Assembly (NCBI RefSeq): GCF_900109135.1
Contig: NZ_FNYT01000020.1
Span: forward strand, 1 to 56,190
DNA length: 56,190 bases
Direction of reading: 5' to 3'
Source: Trichococcus ilyis
GTDB lineage: Bacteria; Bacillota; Bacilli; Lactobacillales; Aerococcaceae
The notes under the pieces are model-generated. The model saw nothing but the letters and a program-made list of their open reading frames with translations, ran no database searches and was not told where the DNA came from. A program made the position numbers and the translations under genes. Below are positions 15,654 through 24,106 of this stretch, one piece after another; position 1 is the stretch's first letter, and every line of letters starts with the position of its first letter.

Positions 15654-17398
15654 CCCTCCCTTTCTTGATAAGGCACCGTGCAGTAGACGGTCGTTCCTGT
15701 TGGCGAAGATACGAAATGCAGTTTGGCCGCTTCCCCGAACAGACTGATCAGCCTTTTGTTCAGATTCTCCAATGCCGAGCCGGTCCCTTCCAGCGACGGC
15801 AGCGTTTCCTTGCCCAGTTTCTCCAGCCGCTCGGAATCGATGCCTTCCCCATTGTCGCGGACGGAGATGAACACCCCGTCCGGACTGCCCTTCACGTCGA
15901 TCCATACCCGATTATCGGTTTTCCGGCTGCCGAAAGCATGCCGGAAGGCGTTCTCGAGCAGAATCTGGATCAGGAAAGGCGGCACCAGCACCTCCTCCAA
16001 GCCATCCTCAACGGAAATCTCCACTTGGTAGCGATCGGGAAAACGGGCCTGTTCCAACGACCGATAGGCTTCCACTTGCGTCAGTTCCTTCATAAGCGGA
16101 ATCAGGTTGGTGCGGGCGCCCTGCAGATTGGCCCGGAAAAAATTGCTGAGTTGGATCAGCAGCCTGCGCGCCTTTTCGCTGTCAACCCGGATCAACGCCG
16201 AGACGGTGTTGATGGCATTGAAGAAGAAATGCGGATTCACTTGCGCCTGCAAGGATTTTATTTCGGCATCCTGCAGCAGCTTGCTCTGCAGTTCGATTTC
16301 GCCCAATTCGATCTGGCTGGAGAAGATATTGCCGAGGCCTTCCGCCAACTGCCGTTCCACAAAAGTCAGTTTGGTCGCATCGGTGAAATACAGCTTCAAA
16401 GTGCCTACGGTTTTCCCTTGCGCCTTCAGCGGGATGACGAGCGCCGCCTCCAAGGGACAGCCGGGATGGTGACAGCCGATTTCATCATGGGAGTGGACTT
16501 CCCTGATTTCTCCCGTGCGCAGCACTTCCTTGGACAACTCGGTCAATATTTCATTCGAAGCGATGTGGTGATCACTGGCCGCGCCGACATAAGCCAAAAT
16601 CCGTTCTGTGTTGGTGATGCTGACGGCGGACACCTTGATCAGCTGTTGGATGATTTTTGCCGCTTCCGTACACGAAGCTTCGTTCATACCGGAACGGAAA
16701 TACGGCATCGTCGCGTTAGCCAATTGGAGCACATCATGCGTCTGTACCGCTCTTGTCTGTTCGACTTGGCGCAGCGTGGATCCGATGATGGATAGGAAAA
16801 TGCCGGTCCCCATGCTGTTCACGAGAATCATTGGATAGGCGATGAACGTCACCAAATCCCAGGCTGCCTGAAAATCTTGGCTCAACAAAAGGATGCTGAG
16901 CATCTGGACCCCTTCCGTCACAGCGCCTATCATAAAGCCTTCCTTTATTGTCGGATAGGCATTTTTGTGCATGGTTCTGGCCCCGTAAAGGCCGGAAATC
17001 AGGCCGATCAGGATGGAAGAAATCACGTAAATGTAGGCCTCTTCACCTCCCTGGAAGAAGCGGATGATGCCCGAAATGACGCCGACGCTCGTGCCGACCA
17101 TGGGGCCGCCGATCAGGCCGGCGACGCCGATCGTAAGCACGCGTGTGTTCGCCAAGGAGGCGCCTTCCGACAGTTTCATCAGCACCTGGTCGGAGATGAT
17201 CTGGTCCCGGCTGATTTCAACGCCTGTATAGTTGGATATGACCGCGAAGATGCCGAACACGACGATCAGCTGCAGCTTTGTGCTCAAGCGTTGGCGTTCA
17301 CCCAATCTGTCCCGGAAATAATGAACATTCATCAACAGGTAAGCCAAAATGATGATCAAGCCGACCCGTTCCAGAATCAAAATGAATAGATTAAACAT
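15650..17398 (-). CDS. lytS: LytS-type sensor histidine kinase
   Basis: A 582-residue membrane kinase. Residues 1-180 are the 5TMR-LYT sensor (GVEISRDQIISDQVLMKLSEG; A-N-T-R-V-L-T-I-G-V-AGLIGGP). A GAF domain spans roughly 215-350 and includes the cysteine/histidine segment HDEIGCHHPGCP. The His_kinase domain has the phospho-acceptor H390 in QAQVNPHFFFN. The HATPase ends the protein (LLENAFRHAF; DNGEGI). It forms a translationally coupled pair with lytR. In enteric bacteria the same architecture (BtsS, YpdA) responds to pyruvate. The CHHPGC segment in GAF might bind a metal (speculative). AAGGGAG precedes the ATG. Confidence 0.95.
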   Translation of the reverse strand: MFNLFILILERVGLIIILAYLLMNVHYFRDRLGERQRLSTKLQLIVVFGIFAVISNYTGVEISRDQIISDQVLMKLSEGASLANTRVLTIGVAGLIGGPMVGTSVGVISGIIRFFQGGEEAYIYVISSILIGLISGLYGARTMHKNAYPTIKEGFMIGAVTEGVQMLSILLLSQDFQAAWDLVTFIAYPMILVNSMGTGIFLSIIGSTLRQVEQTRAVQTHDVLQLANATMPYFRSGMNEASCTEAAKIIQQLIKVSAVSITNTERILAYVGAASDHHIASNEILTELSKEVLRTGEIREVHSHDEIGCHHPGCPLEAALVIPLKAQGKTVGTLKLYFTDATKLTFVERQLAEGLGNIFSSQIELGEIELQSKLLQDAEIKSLQAQVNPHFFFNAINTVSALIRVDSEKARRLLIQLSNFFRANLQGARTNLIPLMKELTQVEAYRSLEQARFPDRYQVEISVEDGLEEVLVPPFLIQILLENAFRHAFGSRKTDNRVWIDVKGSPDGVFISVRDNGEGIDSERLEKLGKETLPSLEGTGSALENLNKRLISLFGEAAKLHFVSSPTGTTVYCTVPYQEREG

Positions 17399-17574
17399 GG
17401 GAGGCTCCCTTCTGAAGATATGGTTACCTTTAGTGTACACCAAAAGCAATATATTCGTGCCGATAAAATGCTATTTGCGCCGAGAGAGCCAACTGGTGCG
17501 GGATCTGTCGACTGCTCGTGATGCTGAGGATTCGGAACAGCCGACAAATACAGGTCTCCTTTACTGACAAAGAA

Positions 17575-17599
17575 GGAGGTGCCTCCACGAGACACCTCC
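17575..17599 (-). terminator. Terminator of the thioredoxin-like gene
   Basis: GGAGGTG/CACCTCC stem followed on the minus strand by TTCTTT, about 40 bases after the thioredoxin-like stop. Confidence 0.75.
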
Positions 17600-17640
17600 C
17601 CACTATTCCGCTTTCACTATTCTGCGTTGCACTGCCACTG

Positions 17641-17979
17641 TCAGAAATTGTCCGCGATCCGCTGGAATTGACGGTGCAGATCGTCCATCACCACAAAGCG
17701 GGCTTCGCGGATCATCTCCTTGCCTTCGACGAACAACAGCAAAGCCGGCACGGTGAAGACGGTGAATTCGCCCGCAACTTCCGGGATGTCGTCGGCGTTG
17801 GCCTGGATCGTTTTGATGGCCGGGAACTCCTCCAGCATCTCCTGCACTTGCGGCTGGACGGCATGGCAGACGCCGCAGTTCGTCCGGGAAATGTATACGA
17901 ACGCCAACTTATTATCGGCAATGAAATGACGGATTTCTTCTATTGAAGTTGCTTGTTGGAAATTATTTGGATAAAACAC
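17641..17979 (-). CDS. Thioredoxin-like protein (CGVC active site)
   Basis: A thioredoxin-fold protein of 112 residues with the redox motif NCGVC and the cis-proline segment TVPALLLF, followed by a final strand and helix. It resembles the YtpP/YbbN-like small thioredoxins of Firmicutes and probably reduces disulfides in the cytosol. I place the start at a GTG (17979), because GAAGAAGG stands eight bases before it. The in-frame ATG at 18003 has no ribosome site and lies only nine bases from a TATAAT (18012-18017), so it would be almost leaderless. If that ATG is used the protein has 120 residues. Confidence 0.85.
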   Translation of the reverse strand: MFYPNNFQQATSIEEIRHFIADNKLAFVYISRTNCGVCHAVQPQVQEMLEEFPAIKTIQANADDIPEVAGEFTVFTVPALLLFVEGKEMIREARFVVMDDLHRQFQRIADNF

Positions 17980-18011
17980 AGATTGACCTTCTTCCTCTTT
18001 CATTTTTTGCC

Positions 18012-18017
18012 ATTATA
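18012..18017 (-). promoter_or_regulatory. -10 element of the thioredoxin-like gene
   Basis: Minus-strand TATAAT whose expected transcription start is around 18005, consistent with a 25-base leader to the GTG start. The -35 region is poor. Confidence 0.5.
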
Positions 18018-18155
18018 GCACGCAAATCGGAATAAGTCCGGTTTGCGGATTTTAAAGCGTTGGCCGCCTGAATTCCCTAGCGGTTCGGTCACCCTTCCTA
18101 TTTGAATTCAGGCTATGAAAACGTTATACTGAAAACAAAAAAGGTGGTTTTTCAG

Positions 18156-18710
18156 ATGATGTTCGAACTCAGGGTTACACTTTTGGATGTCGGCATACCG
18201 GTTTGGCGGGATATCCAGTTGGATGACGACACCACTTTCTCCGATCTGCATTTCATTCTCCAAAGCGCCTTCAATTGGTCCGATCTGCACCCTCACGCCT
18301 TCAAATTTGCCGCGCCGCACAAGGACAAACTGGCAGAAAACGATCGCTTGCGGGACCACATCCAAGGAAAAGACGACAAGGTCATCTACACGTACAACAT
18401 GGAAGAAAACTGGGAACACGAAATCGTCCTGCAGAAAGCATTCGAGGCGAAGCCGGACGTGCTCTACCCCCGTTGCGTGCGCGCCGAGAATCTGGCTCCC
18501 GAGGAAGACCATACCCGCCTGGACATCACGGACGGCACACTGGACCTCGCCTATGAGGATTCCGGGGAAATCGCGAAAGCAATCAATGAAGAATTGGAAT
18601 ATCTGAACGTCAGCAGTTTCGGCGAAGCATTACCCGGGCTGGATGAAGACGAGTGGATCGCTCTGGATGACGACGAAGACGAGTGGGAAGACGACGGTGG
18701 CCATCTTTAA
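18156..18710 (+). CDS. Plasmid pRiA4b ORF-3-like family protein
   Basis: A 184-residue protein. FELRVTLLDVGIPVWRDIQLDDDTTFSDLHFILQSAFNW is the family N-terminus (L-x-x-I-x-P-x-x-WR-x-x-x-V-x-x-x-x-x-x-L-H-x-x-I-Q-x-x-x-x-W), followed by a Y-x-Y-x-x-x-x-x-WEHEI element near residue 85. The C-terminus is extremely acidic (runs of D and E). The family is widespread and has no agreed function. The start at 18156 has AAGGTGG upstream. An extension to 18102 has none. It is a single gene with its own terminator. Confidence 0.88.
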   Translation: MMFELRVTLLDVGIPVWRDIQLDDDTTFSDLHFILQSAFNWSDLHPHAFKFAAPHKDKLAENDRLRDHIQGKDDKVIYTYNMEENWEHEIVLQKAFEAKPDVLYPRCVRAENLAPEEDHTRLDITDGTLDLAYEDSGEIAKAINEELEYLNVSSFGEALPGLDEDEWIALDDDEDEWEDDGGHL

Positions 18711-18724
18711 ACGGATCGCAACTC

Positions 18725-18770
18725 AAAAAAACACCTCCAACGCGCGAAAATGCGTGCTGGAGGTGTTTTT
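18725..18770. terminator. Bidirectional terminator
   Basis: AAAAACACCTCCA/TGGAGGTGTTTTT arms with an inner ACGCGC..GCGTGC stem, between the convergent pRiA4b-like gene and OFA carrier. Confidence 0.9.
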
Positions 18771-18774
18771 CAGC

Positions 18775-20007
18775 TTATTGAACAGTTTCTGGGATCGTTT
18801 TTGTTGCTGCTTTTTTCTTGTAGACAAGATCCAGGATCAGTCCTGCAGCCGCAACCACGATTGCAACGTAGAAGGCTTTGGTGAAGTCGCCGTTGTTTGC
18901 GGCAGCGATGCCCGCAGTTACTTTAGGCGCCACGAAAGCGGATGTCGAGTAACCGATGAACACGATGCCGTAGTTGACGCCTTGGAATTTCGGTCCGAAG
19001 TTATCCATGACCAGTGATGGGAACACGCCCATCACACCGCCGAAGCATAAGCCCAAACCAACGATTCCCAATGTGAACCCGAAGATCGATTTGACGAAAA
19101 TAAGGATCAAGAAAGTAAGAATGATGACGCTGTACATGATGCTGATGGTAGTCGGTTGGCCCAATTTATCGGAAACAGCACCCCAGATAACCCGGCCCAT
19201 CGTATTGCTTAAAGAATACACGCTGACATAAACGGCTGCCGCTGCTGCGGACAGGCCGAACATGGATTGTCCGATCGGAGAAGCGTTTGAAGCGATCATC
19301 AAGCCGGAGAAAGCGCCCATCGCGAACATCAGGATGATCAGGTAGAATTTTGGATCCTGCAGCATTTCTTTCCAGTTCTTGTTGACGACCGGTTTTTTCG
19401 CCGCTGCAGTTGCTGCTGCGTTCATATTTTTTGGTGCATAATCTTTCGGAGCAACCTTGATGAAGAGGCTGCAAGTGAAGCTGATGATGGCATAAGCGAT
19501 ACCCATGCGCACGAAAGTGTCGGCAACGCCGATGCTTTGGATCAGTTGGTTTGCGATCGGCGCTGCGATGATGGCCGCTCCGCCCATACCTGCCGTGATC
19601 AAGCCCGAAGCCAAACCTTTTTTGTCCGGGAAGAAACGGATTGTGTTGCTCAGGCAGCCTGAGTAAGCGAAGCCTTGTCCGAAACCGGCCATCAAACCGT
19701 AGTAGATATACAATTCAGTCAAAGTCGTTGCCGTACCAGTCAAAGCAAAACCGATGCCGAACAACACCGCTCCGGCCATCGTGCTCCATTTCGACCAACC
19801 TTTGTCGGTCAAGAAGCCACCCAAGATCATCGGAATCGGCCCCAAAGCCGCGTTGATCGCGAAGGCGCCCATGACTTCAGCCATCGTCCAACCCCTTGCG
19901 GCAGACAGCGGTCCTGCCAACACGCTGAATGCATAAACTGCACCCGTACACATCAAGATACCCATAGAGCTGACCAAGACAGCCCAACGATTAATTTCCT
20001 TATTCAT
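18775..20007 (-). CDS. MFS transporter, OFA family (OxlT-like)
   Basis: A 410-residue, twelve-helix carrier. RWAVLVSSMGILMCTGAVYAFSV and GFGQGFAYSGCLSNTIRFFPDKKG are OFA landmarks. The family exchanges or symports small mono- and dicarboxylates. Its ATG overlaps the TGA of the CoA-transferase gene by one base, so the two are tightly coupled. That pairing suggests import of a carboxylate that is then activated to a CoA thioester, or export of the acid released by the transferase. It is about 22-30% shorter in its loops than the MFS at 11-12.5 kb and not a recent duplicate. Confidence 0.9.
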   Translation of the reverse strand: MNKEINRWAVLVSSMGILMCTGAVYAFSVLAGPLSAARGWTMAEVMGAFAINAALGPIPMILGGFLTDKGWSKWSTMAGAVLFGIGFALTGTATTLTELYIYYGLMAGFGQGFAYSGCLSNTIRFFPDKKGLASGLITAGMGGAAIIAAPIANQLIQSIGVADTFVRMGIAYAIISFTCSLFIKVAPKDYAPKNMNAAATAAAKKPVVNKNWKEMLQDPKFYLIILMFAMGAFSGLMIASNASPIGQSMFGLSAAAAAVYVSVYSLSNTMGRVIWGAVSDKLGQPTTISIMYSVIILTFLILIFVKSIFGFTLGIVGLGLCFGGVMGVFPSLVMDNFGPKFQGVNYGIVFIGYSTSAFVAPKVTAGIAAANNGDFTKAFYVAIVVAAAGLILDLVYKKKAATKTIPETVQ

Positions 20008-21590
20008 CAACTACACTCTCCCTTATTTCCATTCGCCATGACGATGTTTTTTAGTTCTCCCCAATTTTCGCGGAACATGCCTTCGTTCATCACTTTCAGA
20101 TCTTCGGCAATGACCGGTTTGAAGTCCATTTGACCCAAAATATCTTTTTCCAGATCGACGCCCGGCGCGATTTCTATCAGACGCAATTTGCCTTTCTCGA
20201 GGTCGAAAACCGCACGCTCGGTCACGTACAATACTTCCTGTTCCACTTCAGACGCGTATTCCCCGCTGAAAGTCACTTGTTCGACGGCGGAAACGAATTT
20301 CTTCGCTTTGCCTTCCTGGATGATCGTCAGACGGCCATCTTTTACTTCCTGCTGCAGACCGCCGGCAGTGAAGGTTCCGGCGAACACCAATTTCTTGGCG
20401 GATTGGGAAATATTGATGAAACCACCGCAACCAGCGACCCGGTTGCCGAATTTCGATACGTTCACGTTTCCGCTGGCATCGGTCTGAGCCAGTCCCAATA
20501 CGGATAGATCCAAGCCGCCGCCGTCATAGAAGTCGAATTGCGCATGGTGATCCATGATCGCTTCGCTGTTGAAGGCATGTCCGAAGTCCTTCAGTCCTGC
20601 CGGAACGCCGCCGATCGAGCCGGCTTCAGTAGTCAACACCAATTGATCGCTGATGCCTTCTTCGGCACCGATTGTCGCGACATTGACAGGGATCCCTACG
20701 CCAAGGTTCAGGACAGTGGACGGAACCAGCTCCATTGCTGCACGGCGGGCGATCACTTTACGGGCATCCAACGGAAGTGCTGTTACTGCATCCAACGGCA
20801 CTTTTGTGTCCCCGGAGAAGGCTGGGTTGTACTCGGTGTTTTCCGTCTGGAACTGGTTGCCCGGTTGCGCCACGACGACGTAGTCGACCATGATGCCCGG
20901 AACTTTTACGTCTTTCGGATGCAGCGTGCCTGCAGCCGCCAATGTTTCCACTTGAGCGATCACGATACCGCCGGAGTTTTTGACAGCCTGTGCGACCGGC
21001 AGCACTTCCATATGCAAACCTTCTTTTTCAAGCGTCAAGTTGCCTTTTTCATCGGCTACCGTGCCGCGGATCAGGCCGACATTGATCGGGAAAGTCGGGT
21101 AGAACAGCCATTCTTCATTTTCGATTTCGACAACTTTGACGATGTCTTCGGTCGTGCGCGGGGAAAGCTTGCCGCCTTCCAGACGCGGATCGACGAAGGT
21201 GCGCATGCCGACTTTAGTGAACAACCCCGGACGTTTTGCCGCGATTTCGCGGTACAGTTGCGTGATGACCCCTTGCGGAAGGTTGTAGGCTTCGCATTTG
21301 TCCTCGACGATCAGATCGCTGATTTGCGGAGAAGCACTGACGATACCGCCGATCCAACGTTTGATCAGACCTTCGTGCGCCAAATGGCTCATCCCTTTCG
21401 TGCGGCGATCCCCAACAGCGCTCGCATGGATGACAGTCAGATTGTTCGGATGGCCTTCCGCTTTAAAACGCTCTTCGATGGAAATAGCCATTTCTTCGTT
21501 CACGCAGGCCAAACCGAATCCGGTCAACGCCACCGTGCTGTTGTCTTTGATCAATTTTGCCGCTTCTGCAGCTGTGATTACTTTTGTCAT
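20007..21590 (-). CDS. Acyl-CoA:acetate CoA-transferase (propionate/acetoacetate type, family I)
   Basis: A 527-residue fused alpha-beta CoA-transferase of the Pct/YdiF type. The N-terminal half has ALTGFGLACVNEE, the C-terminal half GVGIPVNVATIGAEEG. The catalytic glutamate is E322 in the E-x-G-x-x-G motif (TTEAGSIGG). It exchanges CoA between a short-chain acyl-CoA and a free acid such as acetate, propionate, lactate or butyrate. The start at 21590 has GGAGGG upstream. The neighbours (FabK-like flavoprotein before, OFA carrier after, LysR regulator divergent) suggest a carboxylate-use operon. The substrate is not determinable here. Confidence 0.93.
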   Translation of the reverse strand: MTKVITAAEAAKLIKDNSTVALTGFGLACVNEEMAISIEERFKAEGHPNNLTVIHASAVGDRRTKGMSHLAHEGLIKRWIGGIVSASPQISDLIVEDKCEAYNLPQGVITQLYREIAAKRPGLFTKVGMRTFVDPRLEGGKLSPRTTEDIVKVVEIENEEWLFYPTFPINVGLIRGTVADEKGNLTLEKEGLHMEVLPVAQAVKNSGGIVIAQVETLAAAGTLHPKDVKVPGIMVDYVVVAQPGNQFQTENTEYNPAFSGDTKVPLDAVTALPLDARKVIARRAAMELVPSTVLNLGVGIPVNVATIGAEEGISDQLVLTTEAGSIGGVPAGLKDFGHAFNSEAIMDHHAQFDFYDGGGLDLSVLGLAQTDASGNVNVSKFGNRVAGCGGFINISQSAKKLVFAGTFTAGGLQQEVKDGRLTIIQEGKAKKFVSAVEQVTFSGEYASEVEQEVLYVTERAVFDLEKGKLRLIEIAPGVDLEKDILGQMDFKPVIAEDLKVMNEGMFRENWGELKNIVMANGNKGECS

Positions 21591-21648
21591 AAGTGTACCC
21601 TCCTGTTTGTTCATCCTTGCTCGTTCATTCACATTGTTTCGGAAAAGA

Positions 21649-21675
21649 AAAAGCTCAGTCTTGATCTGAGCTTTT
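21649..21675 (-). terminator. Intra-operon terminator after the FabK-like gene
   Basis: AAAAGCTCAG/CTGAGCTTTT stem followed on the minus strand by TTCTTTT, between the FabK-like gene and the CoA-transferase. It would make expression of the downstream genes lower or conditional. Confidence 0.75.
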
Positions 21676-21684
21676 CAGTTTTGC

Positions 21685-22620
21685 TTAATAAGCGATCTTC
21701 AATGAAGCGGCGATGCCTTCAGCATCCTTGAATAATGTTTCGATGATTTCTTTAGCAGGGCGGATGTTGTTCACCATACCAGTGATTTGGCCGGCCATGA
21801 CCGATCCGTTCTCGACATCGCCTTCGTATACGGCTTTGCTCAATGAGCCCAATGACAATTCTTCCAATTCATCGCGGGATGCATTGTTGTTTTCCAGTTC
21901 CTGGAACTTCGCAAGCATTTTGTTTTTGATGGAGCGGACAGGCGCGCCGTTGCGGCGTCCTGTAACGACTGTAGCCGTATCATCAGCATCCAGCACGGCT
22001 TGTTTGAATGTAGCCGGTACCGGGCATTCTTCAGCCGACAAGAAAAGTGTTCCGACTTGGATCCCTTGTGCTCCCATTGCGTACATCGCAACGACGCCAC
22101 GGCCGTCGCCGACTCCGCCGGCTCCCAATACAGGGATGTTGACTGCACTGACCACTTGCGGCACCAAGCACATCGTTGTTGTTTCGCCGACGTGTCCGCC
22201 CGCTTCGGTTCCTTCAGCCACGATTGCATCCGCGCCCAAAGCTTCCATTTTTTGTGCATGTTTCACGGAAGCGACTACCGGGATGACTTTGATGCCGGCT
22301 TCTTTGAATTTAGGCATGAATGGTTTCGGGGTGCCTGCTCCGGTTGTGACGACTTTGACGCCTTCTTCGATCACGACATCAACCAATTCTGGGCAATTAT
22401 GCATCATCAGCATCAAGTTGACCGCAAATGGTTTGTCGGTCATGCTCTTGCATTTTTGGATTTCCGCACGCAATTGATCCGCTGTCATACCGCCTGAAGC
22501 GATGATGCCGAGTCCGCCTGCATTTGAAACCGCAGAAGCGATATCAGCCGTCGCGATACGTGCCATCGCTCCTTGAAAAATAGGGTATTTTATTCCAAGC
22601 ATTTCGCAAATTGTTGTCAT
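21685..22620 (-). CDS. FabK/nitronate-monooxygenase family flavoprotein
   Basis: A 311-residue TIM-barrel FMN protein. CEMLGIKYPIFQGAMARIA is the shared FabK/NMO N-terminus. EGTEAGGHVGE is the family's catalytic loop with the conserved histidine, and VLGAGGVGDGRG and GAQGIQVGTLFL are phosphate-binding segments. FabK reduces enoyl-ACP with NAD(P)H. Related proteins oxidise nitronates. Here it sits beside a CoA-transferase, not a fab cluster, so a role on an acyl-CoA of this operon is as likely as fatty acid synthesis. AAGGAAGAAGG precedes the ATG at 22620. Confidence 0.88.
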   Translation of the reverse strand: MTTICEMLGIKYPIFQGAMARIATADIASAVSNAGGLGIIASGGMTADQLRAEIQKCKSMTDKPFAVNLMLMMHNCPELVDVVIEEGVKVVTTGAGTPKPFMPKFKEAGIKVIPVVASVKHAQKMEALGADAIVAEGTEAGGHVGETTTMCLVPQVVSAVNIPVLGAGGVGDGRGVVAMYAMGAQGIQVGTLFLSAEECPVPATFKQAVLDADDTATVVTGRRNGAPVRSIKNKMLAKFQELENNNASRDELEELSLGSLSKAVYEGDVENGSVMAGQITGMVNNIRPAKEIIETLFKDAEGIAASLKIAY

Positions 22621-22715
22621 CTGTTTTTCCTTCTTCCTTGAATTGTGAGTGATGAGCTTGGACAGCCAGGCTGGGATTGCCATTCCGTTTGCTCACCTTT
22701 TCTCTTGATAGTTGC

Positions 22716-22744
22716 ATTATAGAATTGATCCGATTATTTGTGAA
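22716..22744 (-). promoter_or_regulatory. Promoter of the FabK-like operon
   Basis: Minus-strand TTCACA (22739-22744), 17-base spacer and TATAAT (22716-22721), with the upstream LysR-type site 22768-22783 placed for activation. Confidence 0.65.
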
Positions 22745-22767
22745 ATAGTAATCTTCAGCCGTTTATC

Positions 22768-22783
22768 ATAACCGTTTGGTTAT
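22768..22783. promoter_or_regulatory. Putative LysR-regulator operator 1
   Basis: ATAACC-GTTT-GGTTAT is a perfect inverted repeat with the general form ATAAC-N6-GTTAT, a few turns upstream of the FabK-operon promoter and in the space shared with the divergent LysR gene. Confidence 0.6.
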
Positions 22784-22909
22784 ATCAAATAACTTTCACC
22801 CACACAAAAAGCACGTTATTCATGCGTTTAGGCACAATTTTAATGCACCTATTATTTTATGGGACGGCTAGAGACCATATCTATTTTGTTCTGGATAGCT
22901 ATTATTTTT

Positions 22910-22925
22910 ATAACCTTTCTGTTAT
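22910..22925. promoter_or_regulatory. Putative LysR-regulator operator 2
   Basis: ATAAC-CTTTCT-GTTAT repeats the same half-sites and spacing as operator 1, 142 bases away, and overlaps a TATACT (22923-22928) that may be the LysR gene's own -10. The 22.7-23.0 kb gap holds these sites and nothing else I can name. Confidence 0.55.
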
Positions 22926-23042
22926 ACTTGTGATTATTTTATCTTTCGCAATGAAAAAGTGAGGTAAAATAAACCTTGTAACCAGCACTCCTTTTCCGGT
23001 ATAACAAGCACTGGAAGACCTCAATCGAAAGGAAGACCAAAA

Positions 23043-23972
23043 ATGCTGCAACAGACTACTATCATTGCCTATCTCGATGCCATCGTCAGTGAAGGAACCT
23101 TCACCCAGGCGGCAAAGTCTCTATATATTTCCCAACCTTACCTCAGCAAAACCATCACGAAATTGGAAGAGGAACTCCAAACAAAGTTGGTCGAGCGCAA
23201 TCGGACCCCGATGGAATTGACCTATGCCGGCGAACGCTTCCTGACACACATGAAAAAGATGCAGAACCAATACGAAGATATGGTCAATGAATTGACCATG
23301 ATCACCAACCTGAAGTACGGCCGAATCCGCGTTGGGGTCCATCCGATCATGGGATCGTTCCTGCTTCCGCTGATCCTGCCGAAGTTTCATGAAAAATATC
23401 CGGGAATCGTCCTGAAAATCATGGAACAGGACGCCAAAACAACGGAAATGGATTTGGTGGAAAACAAAGTCGATCTGTATTTAGGCATGATGCCGATCCA
23501 TAACGAACAGCTTTCCTACACCGTGCTCGCGGAAGACAAATGGTGCGTCATCGTTCCGGACACCAGCCCGCTCTACCAGCCCGACCTGAAGGAAATCGCA
23601 AAATTCCCCTATCCTTTGAATCTGCTGAAGAACGAAAAATACGTGCTGACCACTTCCCAATCCGGGATCCGCAAGCAGGCGAACGAATTCCTGAAGCATC
23701 TGGACATCAAGGCCGACATCGTCATGGAATCGCAGAACATCTCCACCGCTGCCGCCCTTGCCAGAAAAGGGATGGGGCTGACTTTTCTGCCTAAGAGCGC
23801 GCTCAACAACAGTGAAGCGATGGACAGCTACAATATTTTTTATATCGAGACCAGCATCGTCCGGACACAGTATTTCATCGCTTACAGCAAAGAAAAGACG
23901 CTTTCATCCGTGGACTTGGCGATGATTGATATGGCGAAGGAACTGATGAAAGCCTACAGCGATTCGATCTGA
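23043..23972 (+). CDS. LysR family transcriptional regulator
   Basis: A 309-residue LTTR. Residues 1-60 form the winged helix (FTQAAKSLYISQPYLSKTITKLEEEL), with a linker helix to about 85. The C-terminal effector domain (RIRVGVHPIMGSFLLPLILPKFHEKYPGIVLKI onward) is a two-lobed periplasmic-binding fold. GAAAGGAAG precedes the ATG. It is divergent from the FabK-like/CoA-transferase/OFA cluster, which is its probable target, and two matching inverted repeats lie between. The effector is probably a carboxylate of that pathway (inference). Confidence 0.93.
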   Translation: MLQQTTIIAYLDAIVSEGTFTQAAKSLYISQPYLSKTITKLEEELQTKLVERNRTPMELTYAGERFLTHMKKMQNQYEDMVNELTMITNLKYGRIRVGVHPIMGSFLLPLILPKFHEKYPGIVLKIMEQDAKTTEMDLVENKVDLYLGMMPIHNEQLSYTVLAEDKWCVIVPDTSPLYQPDLKEIAKFPYPLNLLKNEKYVLTTSQSGIRKQANEFLKHLDIKADIVMESQNISTAAALARKGMGLTFLPKSALNNSEAMDSYNIFYIETSIVRTQYFIAYSKEKTLSSVDLAMIDMAKELMKAYSDSI

Positions 23973-24106
23973 AATTGGGATCCTTTGCCGGTTTCGGAGG
24001 GCTTTTGTTTGGACTGTGAATAGATAAGTTGTATCATCGAAGTGAGGAAGGATGGCCCCCATTCTTTCCGCAGCAATCCTGAAATCCATTTACAGGAGGG
24101 ACCAGC

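Noticed and set aside
18775-20007. Recent duplication giving the two OFA carriers
   Set aside because: The two proteins differ in length and share only family motifs, so they are old paralogues or independent acquisitions.
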